A stretch of DNA of 64,000 nt from assembly GCA_009746045.1 (NCBI GenBank), contig RPFO01000310.1, positions 3,290,600 through 3,354,599 on the forward strand. The letters run 5' to 3'. Of the stretch, positions 48,301 to 57,090 are shown in pieces. The first letter of the stretch is position 1. Each line of letters starts with the position of its first letter. Below the pieces are notes generated by a model that was not told where the DNA came from, searched no databases, and saw only the letters and a program-made list of their open reading frames with translations. The stretch comes from Mesostigma viride (taxonomy: Eukaryota; Streptophyta; Mesostigmatophyceae; Mesostigmatales; Mesostigmataceae). Position numbers and translations under genes: made by a program.

Positions 48301-51300
48301 CGAGCCTCGGTGGGTGCGGTTGGCAGTCCAGAGTCCGCGGCGGATGGCTCAGGGGGCGAGGGACCCGATGACTCCGCAGATGGTCGGGAGGGAGGTGAGG
48401 GAGGCAGCAGCACGCCCGGGGCAGGCAGGAGCACCGCCTCGCGGAAAGGCAATCGGCACTCCGTGGCCGGCGTGGGGGCGGCGCCGTCGTCATATGGTGC
48501 CGACGGTCTGCTTGCGGTGCTGGCGCGGCTCAACGCGCCGCCCGCCGCGCCGAAACCACCCGCCAGCCCTCGCACAGAGCCACGAGTGGACCCTTCCCCC
48601 CCTCCCGCGATGCGGCCGTCACCGCTGGAGAGCAGCCCGATGCGCCGGCGGCCGTCGCATGCCATCCCTGCGTGGGCCAAGGCGGTGGCGGGTGTGGGCA
48701 ACAAGGGCGGCAAAAGGTCCGGAGGCATCGCACAGGTGGCAAAACAAGCGCTCGCGGCGGCCCGCGCGACCCGGGAGGGACCCGAGTCCCCTCTGCCCCT
48801 CGTCAAGGAGAAGTCGGTGGTGGAGCCGCCACCTTCCATCCACCCAAGAGCCTGGCGTTGGGCCAATGCCTTTGACAAGGTCACCTTCAACGTGGCGGCT
48901 GTCAAGGCATTCATGCAGACGGTCCCGCGGCCCAGTGGACGCAAGTCCGAATCTGGGCCGGACGCCGCCGGCACGAATAACCCAGAGGCTGCGGACCCCC
49001 TGGATGCTCCTGCAGCAGCCGAGGTGGCACCGCCACAGAGGCTCCCTCGCTCGAGCACGGGCGCGCCTAATCCGCAGCCGCCCGACGCGAACATAATTCT
49101 GGCGTGCTCACCGCGCCGATCATCCATCAGCATGCAAACGTCCAACACAGGACTGGCCGCCTCTCTGGCGCCGACCCAAGACGCGGCCAGCGGAGGCACC
49201 CCTCGCAAGAGCGGGTCGTCCCACAAGTCATCCCCCACGCTCAAGGGCATGGCAGGGTCGATGGCGGCCGCTTCCGCGTTCAAGCGCGGAGTGGCCCTGT
49301 CGGTCAGCGGTGCCGTGAGCCCTCGACGTGGGTCCGTAGGGCGTCCGTCACCGGGGGCGGCCGGACCGTCTTTAGCGGAGTTGGAAGCCGAGGGTGGGGC
49401 GCTCTCGGGTGTCGTCAGCGCGCCGACATCACCGGTGGCTGGCGACACGGGCCAACGACGGGCCAGGACCAGCAAGGACAGCCCCCGCAAGTCCTCGGTG
49501 TCCAACAAGGCAGCCGCGGGCATGTTCAAGCGGCTAGGCCACGTTGCCGTGCTGTCGCCCAGCCCGCCCAGCTCCCCTCGGATGCAGCCTGTCAAGGTGG
49601 CCACACGCTCGTCCACGTCCACGCAGGGGGGCAGCACCCCGAGGGGTGGGGAGCGCACACGGGGGGCTGCCGCCATGGCGTCCCCCCGTGCGCAGATTGG
49701 TGGCGTGGCGTCAAGTAACAGCTGCCAGAACGAGGACGAGGCCATGCCCGATGCGATGGGGCCAGTCAGCCCGGATAGCCTCGGCCCTGTCAGCCCACCC
49801 GCCCACGGGTCCATCTCCGGGCCCTCATCATCCGACCGCCCGACAAGGCAGAGCCTGGTGGTGGTGGCCGCCAATAAGGATCTGCTTGGCAGCTTGCGTG
49901 ATGGGTCCGTCCCCTGGGCAGAGGACGAGGGCGTGTCATCGACCATGGACTGGGAGGGTGAGGGTGCCAGCATGGCCGCGGTCGCTGAGCTGGCGGCACA
50001 TTTCGCGCCCGCGAGAGGCCACCGGCCGGCCTCTGGCGCGATCCGCCGCCTGCAGGAGCAGATGGAGCAGGAGGCGGCGTGCGGACAGAAAGGGGCGGTG
50101 GCGCCGTCGCCACCGGCAGCGCCTGGGGGGGAGGGGGGCGTGGCCAGCCCCCGCCGTTCCTCAGTGGCATCCCCGTCGGTCCGCCGGCTGATCGAGCAAG
50201 GGCCAGGGGAGAGCCGCTCGTCGGTCTCAAACGTAGATCTGTCATTGGGAGGGGGCAGTGACGGCGATGATGATGATGTCGACATGGAGGGGCCAGAGGA
50301 GCTGGACCAAGGAGCAGGGGCCGCGGCCCGCACCCTGGCGGCTGCCCAGCCTGCGCTGTCATCCCCCCGAGACCGGGTCATGGCGCAGCGGGGCCGCGCA
50401 GCCGAGCAAAGCAAGGGGGCCAGCTCGGCGCCGCAGCCAAAGGCGACCGTGACGGAGCTTCCCCCCCTGGTCAAGCGGCGCCAGGCGGCATCCCTGTGGC
50501 GGAAGAGCACTAACGTGTTGAAAGTGCTGGAGCTGCCGGGTCACAAGCCCTCGCGCGACGAGACGGCGGAGCCTTGCTCGCCGCCGGTGGCACCGCCCAC
50601 GCCGCCGGAGGGGGTGTCGGTCAGCCCACGTTCAGCCGCGTTGGCGCGAGGGCAGGAGTGGGTGTCGCAAGGCGGCGTGTCGGCGGGCCCACAACCCCCC
50701 GCATCGCCTTCAGGGTCCAAGGGGGTGCCCAGCGGGACGCGCCGCGGGTCGGTGGCCAGGGGTTCAGGAGAACTGCCCCGCAACCTGGTGCAGGGGGAAG
50801 AGGACTCGGTGGGTGCGGGGCGGTTCTCCGTCTCCGGTGTCGAGTTCGTGTTGGAGGACGAGGGGGGGAGCGTCAAGGGGGGGGACGCGGTGGCACCCGC
50901 TGCGCCCATGGTGGCGGCACCTGGCATCGTCTCCCCTCGCAAGGCAGCCGTCTCGCGGCAAGGGGGGCCCAAGTCAAGCCGGGCCAAGAGCAGCGTCGCG
51001 TCCCCCCGGCGCAGCACAAGCAACGCGCAGTCACCGTCTAAGAACGCGCCGGGTCAGACAGGGACAGGCGACGCCTCGCCCACCCCGCCGCAGGACCGGC
51101 GGTCCACCACCGGGGACATTAACTTTGAGGGGTTCAGCCCACCGCTACAGATCCGCACATCGCGCCGCTCGTCCGTGGCAGAACCAGGGGATCGCCGCGC
51201 TGCCAAGGCATCCCCTGGCCCCTCCTCCCCCGCTGCCTCTGCCACCAAGGCCGATGCGAGGTCTCCAGGTGCCAGCCGTAGTGGCAAATGGCTCAAGCAG

Positions 51301-52089
51301 GGGAGCATCGATGGGGAAGGCACTGCCACGTCGCCACCGCAAGGCAAGGGGGCACACCAGGGCGCCCCGGTGGGGTCCTCTCCCGGCCCCGCGGACGCGC
51401 GGCGTGGCCCCATGCTCTTGTCGGATGACGCGGACGAGGAATCGGAGGACTTGTTCTCCACCGAGATCGAGCTGCCCAACTCGCCCGAGGGTGCCCACGT
51501 GTCGACCAGCTTTGGGCAGTCATCCGCACCTGGCCGCCGGCACGCTAGAGGGGAGGGCGGGTCGTCCCATGGTGGCGGCAAGGAGCTCGGGGGCGAGTCC
51601 TGTCTCATTGCATCCGCCACGCAGTTGTCGGCGGAGCCCGCGCAGGGGTTGCGTGAAGGGCGCGGGTCACTGGAGCTTTCCCCCTCGGAGGCCGTGGTGG
51701 AGACAGGCGCGCGCCCGGTGAGCGCGACCACCGATGACAAGGTGGGGGATGGGGCTCCTGCGAACCTGCTCACTGGCTCCTCGACACGCCTACGCAGCCG
51801 CATCACCGCCCTGCTGCAGTTTGAGGGTGCGCGCCGGCGGGCAAGCATGGCGGTGGCATCTGGCGCAGGCCTGGATGCTTCCAGCGAGGGAGCGCAAGAT
51901 TCCGACGATGGTGATGGGGCGGATGACCCGGCCGTGCATGGCACGAAACACGGCCGGCGGTTCAGTGAGGTGTGGCACGTTCCCAAAGCAGGCGGCATCA
52001 AGGCAAAGGGCCCGGCAGCAGGACAGGCGCCCGGGCCAGCCAAGGTGTCCAAGCCGGAGCGACACGCCGCATGGACAGATGGGAAGTAA
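30368..52089 (+). CDS. Giant TRP-like polytopic surface protein with Ig-like and Pro-rich ectodomain
   Basis: Seventeen exons, phase-consistent: 30368..30456, 30833..31147, 32124..35217, 35804..36039, 36888..36996, 37362..37509, 38279..38430, 39098..39270, 39865..40256, 40506..40735, 41181..41865, 42334..42547, 43103..43270, 44112..44183, 45083..45139, 45664..45848, 46446..52089. The visible product is 3,986 residues; the N-terminus is unresolved. Order: glycosylatable ectodomain, Ser-Pro linker, second ectodomain, Ig-like pair, about eight membrane segments, then a huge Ser-rich tail. The core (SMYGILFEDLQGPLF, LTKQ|LLFAIVMGL, WLSTHWGYVVLLRPFVARL, VYDFITALMDLQ) resembles large algal proteins with a TRP-like C-terminal module, so a plasma-membrane channel or sensor is inferred, not shown. 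Spliced introns argue against bacterial origin. The exon 10 donor (GTTGAG) is weak. Confidence 0.65.
31716..31866. repeat. 15-bp minisatellite (GCCTTCAGGCTGTAG) in intron 2
   Basis: About ten copies with TGTAG/TGCAG variants, inside the intron between exons 2 and 3 of the TRP-like gene. Confidence 0.95.
32737..34735 (+). other. Low-complexity Ser-Pro-rich linker coding region
   Basis: About 2 kb of C-rich sequence that reads PPSPPPPPS in the best frame, as in hydroxyproline-rich wall proteins. In the frame fixed by the flanking domains, long parts read as Thr/Ala-rich (from about 32770 to 33240) or His/Arg-rich (parts of 33390-33640) peptide instead, because the SP frame is offset there. The switches sit at runs of C (near 32755, 33248, 33385, 33560). 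No stop occurs in the coding frame anywhere in the stretch. Confidence 0.85.
36091..36168. repeat. 12-bp tandem repeat (TCTTCCAGCATG) in intron 4
   Basis: About 6.5 perfect or near-perfect units, each carrying CTTCCAG, an acceptor-like word. Confidence 0.95.
37525..37668. repeat. 39-bp tandem repeat in intron 6
   Basis: About 3.7 units beginning TTACCCTACCCTTGCCCTA, starting 15 bp after the exon 6 donor. Confidence 0.9.
42188..42240 (-). mobile_element. Family R 3' end fragment in intron 11
   Basis: GAAGCAACCAGTGCAGGCC followed by AGAAATCTGG is the inverted terminal part of the RT element tail, inside the intron between exons 11 and 12 of the TRP-like gene. Confidence 0.55.
43229..43606 (+). 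repeat. 42-bp tandem repeat amplifying the 3' end of exon 13 with its splice donor
   Basis: Nine units of exactly 42 bp (14 codons, RGAYMLVVLTKQ plus two residues), no indels. Each unit ends at the exon-intron junction AAGCAG/GT or a variant. GT donors follow units 1, 3, 4 and 9 (43271, 43355, 43397, 43607), GC follows units 2, 5 and 6 (43313, 43439, 43481), and TC follows units 7 and 8. All junctions are phase 0, so any of them joins in frame to exon 14 at 44112. Confidence 0.95.
46209..46233. repeat. Poly-G run in intron 16
   Basis: About 20 consecutive G in the intron before the last exon. Confidence 0.95.
46446..52089 (+). other. Last exon: 1,881-codon disordered cytoplasmic tail
   Basis: Begins VYDFITALMDLQAEYRHAKH, the cytoplasmic exit of the last helix, then becomes almost wholly low complexity. 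Lys/Ser/Arg repeats (GPKRKSHGSKSRSRR; SKPSTRKDG) run to about 47640. A 12-bp repeat (GSSE)n follows to about 47950, then Ser/Pro/Ala-rich sequence with many RRxS or SPR sites that basophilic or proline-directed kinases might use. It stops at TAA 52087-52089. High GC and codon bias leave long open frames on the other strand (46677-50510) and in another plus frame; these are shadows. Confidence 0.8.
47660..47955 (+). repeat. 12-bp coding repeat (GAGGGAAGCAGT), Glu-Gly-Ser-Ser
   Basis: About 22-24 units in frame inside the last exon of the TRP-like gene. Confidence 0.9.
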
Positions 52090-52868
52090 TGGCCCTCGTC
52101 ATGGGAAGCCAGAGCATTGTGCAATTATGAACCGTCAGTGCTAAGTACTACATACCCATCTCAGGCGGATTGTGGCACTAGGTCCACCTTGCTCTCTACT
52201 AGCAGAGTGGTAGTACCCCAAGTTTTTTTTGGTAGTGACAGACTGCTGCTGAAAATGTGTACTTATAATTATTTATTGTAGCTGTACGTAACTAAGTAAG
52301 TACTTGTGTGCCATGTGCATAGGCATGCCACGGAGTACTATGCTAATCTCATTAGAAAAAGAATTACATGAAAGTTAAACAGACCGACAAATACCGTCTG
52401 CATCATGCCTGGGCACAAATACTGCATGTACCTGTTATTTATATTAGGAACAGGCACTTAGGAGAGGCCTTTAATTATATTCTCCTTTATAAATCGTCAC
52501 CTCTCAATGAGTTCCATGCAAGACTATATATCTGCCTGGTTGCTACTCATGCTCCTCTTTTACCGCTGCGAGGCCTGGACCCTCCGGACAAGGCGCTGAG
52601 CGAGCAGCTTGACGGCGCCATCACGACCGAGGAATATATCGGCTCCGTCACATCTGATTGTCGTCCGCTACTAAGGGCACCGCACCCGAGCCGCGCGAGC
52701 TCTAGCCACATATACCATGCATCTGACACCGCCGCCTGCTCTTAATTTGCCGGCCATCTCGCCCGCACACACCAGGTGAATATTGATCAGGGCCGGCCCC
52801 ACTGGGGGGCTGAGACTGCAGCTGAACCAGCTAGGTAGATCGACATGCACCTAGCCTCTAGATTAATT
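52090..52868. other. 3' flank of the TRP-like gene, no gene seen
   Basis: AT-richer. An open frame at 52368-52745 (125 codons) has no recognisable domain. No clear TGTAA close to the stop. Confidence 0.3.
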
Positions 52869-53200
52869 AAACACGTGCTGAGCCCGTTGGTGAGTAACGG
52901 AGCACCGATCGAGATGCTTTTGATCCCTGTGACATGTGTAAATGCAGCAGGAAGGGACCGGGCAGAGACGGGCCGGCCACCTTCCCTTGATCATGCCACT
53001 GTCTGGCATGCCATGCATGCCAGACAGGTGCATCCATGGGCCACAGGTGCAACTAATTGGACAGTACAATCGGACGGGTGCCATCGGATACGTGTCCGTG
53101 CACGTCTAAGCTATCCGGCATCCAAGCGTGGGTGCAGTATGCCCCATATGAGCATTGCACTTACTATGGAGACACATGAGTGCTCAACACCGGCCTCCTA
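52869..53200 (-). mobile_element. Diverged family A 3' end
   Basis: Degenerate hairpin terminus (CCCGTTGGTGAGTAACGGAG), then GCTTTTGATCCCTGTG and GGGCAGAGAC in the same order as in 16690-17000. It is flanked on its left by ATTAATTAA. Confidence 0.55.
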
Positions 53201-53279
53201 TATAGCGGAATTAATAATTATCCATGACAACGACACCACCCTCATCTTTGAGGACACTGAGCACGTGCAAACATGGTTC

Positions 53280-53345
53280 AATTAATTAATTAATTAATTA
53301 ATTAGACTCGTGCTCCCGTTGGGGAGTCACGGAGCATTAACCCCG
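53280..53345 (-). mobile_element. (TTAA)n tail and hairpin terminus of another family A copy
   Basis: (ATTA)n at 53280-53304 is followed by minus-sense CTCCC-CAAC-GGGAG and GGAGCATTAACCC, as at 2126. Only the extreme 3' end remains. Confidence 0.7.
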
Positions 53346-54055
53346 ATGGATGGATGGGTGGGTGCAAACATGGTTCAATTGCCTGCATGACAACGGAGGC
53401 CCGAGTATACGTGGTGGGGCTTGACGTCAGCAAGAAGATAGAGGCGCCCTGGCGGTCGGGCTCGAGGACCCGCCAGACCTCTTGGCTCCCTGATCGATGG
53501 CTCTTGTGTCCCTTACCGCCCCGCGTTCGGCTGCTGGCGACCTACGATCCGCCCCAGCTGCGAGGCCAACATTCACCACCGTACAATCTCCCTAGCTCAC
53601 CAGGTGGCACGCACTCGATCAGCCAATAAAATATATAAAGCGCGCTCTGGCGCAAGCCCGTGCATGGGCAAGCGCGAGAAGCAGGATCGACTTGTTCAAG
53701 GTCCTGCATGGTCCTCCCGGTTCTCACTTATACTGTACGTATGGTGCTCAGAGTGTGGAGTCGAGGACGGTCCCTCGCAGGCAACCTCGATCATAAAAGT
53801 TGGACGGCGCTGTCACCAAGATGCTGCACTGTCAATCTTTCGTGTGGGCTATGCTGCCCACGATCGCAAGGAGGACCTGTATTTGGGCATACCACTTACC
53901 ACTAGCACCATCAAGCAGCACAGATTGCAACTAGTAGGGCATAAATTGTAGCTCGCACCAAGGTATAGACGTATGCACCTCTCGTCGGCCCGTCTGCCGG
54001 GCTGCAGCCTGCACTTAAGCCGGGCAGGCACCGGCCTCCTCAGTGATGTCAGGGA
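53346..54055. other. Gene-free stretch between retroelement ends
   Basis: Short open frames only; nothing recognised. Confidence 0.3.
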
Positions 54056-54190
54056 TCGACTGGCCCAGCAAGGCTAGACGCCACAGGGCCTGCACATTCA
54101 AAGAGCAACTAATCGAGGATATGGGGGGGGTAGGCCTCTCCGTGATTAATTTTGAAAATCTTAACAAGCATGAACAGGAATTTATAAAAC
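54056..54190 (+). pseudogene. Coding fragment matching 2395-2500
   Basis: Encodes a peptide with FKEQLIEDMGG and VGLSVINFENLN, followed by HEQEFIKLVL. It matches the minus-strand fragment at 2395-2500 and is followed at once by a truncated hairpin terminus (CTCGTGCTCCCG). The protein family is unknown. Confidence 0.45.
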
Positions 54191-54314
54191 TCGTGCTCCC
54201 GTATGTACAGGATAAAGGCGCACATGCAGGACAAATCCGAAACGGCGCTAGAACGTAGAAGACAACGACCCCCCTAGGCCTGCTGTAGGGAAGAAGTGTA
54301 TTTGCTCGGGCCCG

Positions 54315-55839
54315 ATGGATCAAGCATGCATGATCGACGCGACCGCTAGGTTCCAGCCCATTTACTTCATCAGAATATATTTTAATAATATAGTTACTTA
54401 CAGCAGAGTGAAATCACTCAAACCAAAGCAAACGCCCAGCTATAAACCTCAGAATATATTTACTTCAAAAAAGAATAGATCGAGGAATCAGACCGGTAGG
54501 ATTGTGTGCTTGACGCAACGCAGTTTGGCGGATGCGCTCGCCCATGAAAATGCGGCAGCTGCGGCTGCAGCTTCGCCATCAGGTCCGGCAGGCAGCGGTG
54601 ACACTAGTCGTGCACTGGTGGTCACCCAGCAACCTCCCGGGCTTAATGCCTCGCCATCGGCATCGCCTGACCCGAAACGCACCCGCCCAGCCGACAAAAC
54701 AGGATGGTCCCGCCCCTCGGAACCGCGCTTTCGGCCCCACCCTTTCAAGGTCGATGATCACGATCGACTGGAACAACATTTCTCCTTACGATGCTATGGA
54801 CTGCATCTTCTTCGGGGACTACGCCTCGCTTTACGACCTGTGCATCCATCTCTCCGACCAAGGTCGCCTCCTCTGCACCAACGGCAGCCCCTGGCTAGGC
54901 GGCGCCATGCTTGGCTGCCCCCGCCCCGAACTCCAGCACGCCGTCCTCAACTCCCTTCTCCAGCGCTCTGACGGCGAGATCTGGGCTCCATCCATCTCCG
55001 CCTCCACCCTCCGTTCCATCCTCACGGAAGCCTTTCAGCAGCACGTGACCCCCCTTGCTGCTGACGTCGCAGCAATGGGTGGCACGCTGGCTGCTGAACT
55101 TCCTCACATTTCGGCCGCTGCCGCCTCCACCTCCACTGCCATTTCCGCCTCCACTGCCGACATCAAAGCCCAGCTCCTCGACCTCGACCAACGCCTTCAA
55201 GCCACCGCCAACGCCCTTGAGAGCTTGCATGACACCGCCGGCCTCACCGCCCAGGCGGTGAAGGACCTCGCCGCCCAGCCGGCTCCTGCTGGCCCGGCCG
55301 GCGATGCTCCCTCCACCTGGGCGGACTTGCTTAAGCAACACACCACCTCCACCACCTCCACCATTTCGGCACAACTCAAGCAACAAGCCCTCGACCTTCG
55401 CGAGGAAGCCGACATCGCCCGGCGCAGCCACAATGTCATCGTCAAGCACTTCGACCAGCAGGCAGGTGAGACCTCCACGAGCCTTCTTGAGGCATTTAAG
55501 CGCGCCATTCTTGCCCCCATGTTACTCACTGGTGAGCTGGACATGTCGGCTGTCCGCCTCCCCCGCGCGCGGGGGAAGGCTGGCCCGGCACCCGTGCTCC
55601 TCACCTTTAAGTACATGGCGGACAAGCTGGCGTTCCTTAAATGCCGCAAGAAGCTCTCGGAGACTCGCTTCACGCTGGACGACGACTTGACCCTGGCCCA
55701 GCAACAGCGGCGACGCGAGCTATGGCCGACCTACCTTCAGCTCCGGCAGAGCGCAAGGGGGAAGCCGGTATACTGGAGGGGGGCGGTCATCCACGTTGAC
55801 CACAAGCCCTGGCAGCCCCCTCCTGCCACCTCAGACTAG
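54315..55839 (+). pseudogene. L1-type ORF1 protein of an ORF1-only retroelement (longest copy)
   Basis: Nucleic-acid-binding ORF1 protein expected to coat retroelement RNA. The N-terminal part (NQTGRIVCLTQRSLADALAH, then an Ala/Ser/Pro-rich stretch) reads in one frame to about 54760. The rest reads in another frame to TAG 55837-55839, so one frameshift separates them. The second part holds WNNISPYDAMDCIFFGDYAS, a long helical region (DIKAQLLDLDQRLQATANAL), SHNVIVKHFDQQAGETSTSL, the RRM-like LLTFKYMADKLAFLKCRKKL, then TLDDDLTLAQQQRRRELWPT and KPVYWRGAVIHVDHKPW. These C-terminal blocks match those at 15899-16130 and 16673-17756. No endonuclease/RT ORF follows; the 3' UTR begins immediately. Confidence 0.75.
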
Positions 55840-56299
55840 GAATATATATACCAGTAGTGTAGATTAGTAAGGCTTAGCCTAGCATGTGGCCCACGCGCAT
55901 GTGCGCCCATAATGGCCCCCATGGATGATGCCTTCAACATTTAGCCATGCTTTGTCTAGATAATGGGACCCCCATGGATGTTGCATTAAGAATTTAGCCA
56001 TGCTATGCCATGCAGAGAGATGCTCTCTGTCGAGCAGCCATGTTCTAGCTCTTGTATAGCCATGATGATCTTCCTCCCTCACAGGCATGCTCCCCCCTTA
56101 CCCGGGCATAGCGTGATAGACCATGAGGGTGCAGGTGCCCTGGTGCACCTAGAGCAGGGGTAGCTTACATTCCCACCCTTGCATGAAGTAGCCTAGAATG
56201 TATTATTAAAAGCCATATGCCCCTTCTCAGGGCTATGTGCTACATCTACTCCCAACGGAGTGATGTTGATAATTAATTAATTAATTAATTAATTAATTG
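55840..56299 (+). mobile_element. 3' UTR, hairpin and (TTAA)n tail of the ORF1-only element
   Basis: A roughly 410-bp 3' UTR ends GTGCTACATCTACTCCC with hairpin CTCC-CAAC-GGAG (56242-56253), then (AATT)n to about 56299. An inverted copy of this 3' UTR lies at 63530-63930. Confidence 0.8.
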
Positions 56300-56324
56300 T
56301 GTGCTCCATCCATGTCCATCCATC

Positions 56325-56500
56325 CGTCCGTCTATCCGCCCGTCCGCGGCCGTCCGTCCGTCCGTCCGCCCGTCCGTCCGTCCGCGTCCCTCCATCCCTC
56401 CGTCCCTCCCTCCGTCCCTCCGTCCCTCCGTCCCTCCGTCCCTCCCTCCGTCCCTCCCTCCCTCCCTCCCGATCCCTCCCTCCCGATCCCTCCCTCCATC
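56325..56500. repeat. Degenerate (CCGT)n / (CCCT)n tract
   Basis: CCGT-type repeats pass into CCCT-type repeats, giving a Ser/Pro/Arg-rich spurious ORF. Confidence 0.9.
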
Positions 56501-56506
56501 GTGGTT

Positions 56507-56597
56507 ATCAAAGAGACAACCAGCGCAGGCCAGAAATCGGGAGAATCCGGACCATGGTAGCTCGAGCCTGCCGTTATCTTTTCCGCGTTTTCTACGT
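56507..56597 (-). mobile_element. 3' end of RT-type element (family R), inverted
   Basis: ATCAAAGAGACAACCAGCGC, then GAGAATCCGGACCATGG and GCTCGAGCCTGCCGTTATC. A plus-sense hairpin terminus (CCCAACGGGAGCAC) with an AT-rich tail abuts it at 56600-56660. Confidence 0.75.
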
Positions 56598-57090
56598 AAA
56601 ACCCCAACGGGAGCACAAGTTTTATGAGATTCATAAGTTTATTAGATAATTAATTAATTTATTTATTTAATCATTTGATACCATGTTAGTTACTTGATTT
56701 GATACCATGTTTCACCTAGATCCATGACAATCCAAGGCTCCACGCTCCTAATTATGCGTTATCCTAGGAGCTAAGGATGCCCGATGCCACATAATCGCAT
56801 CCGCTACAGGTGCCAGCTGACCTCAGGTCTTATTGCACCACAGTACCAATGCCTCTGTGGCCTGCCTACTTGGGCCAGTGAGAGAAAAGAGGGCCCCATT
56901 ACTCCTTTTCGCTGTAAATCAAGGGCCAATCGGAGTCGAATAAGTTAATGATCAAAACAAAATGCCTCCCAAGTCAACACTTGACATTGGCCATGCCAAC
57001 GTGCATAGCTAAGACACTAGGCTCGCCCTCGCACGAAGGCATGCCAAGTACTGTCACCGCGTGGGCAGCGCGCCCGCTGCGTGAGGATGG

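Noticed and set aside
46853-49096. 747-codon plus-strand open frame in another phase
   Set aside because: Shadow of the same exon; composition is only the frame-shifted repeat.
46677-50510. 1,277-codon open frame on the minus strand
   Set aside because: Low-complexity mirror of the last exon of the TRP-like gene; GC-rich Ser/Lys repeats leave the antisense frame open. No domain.
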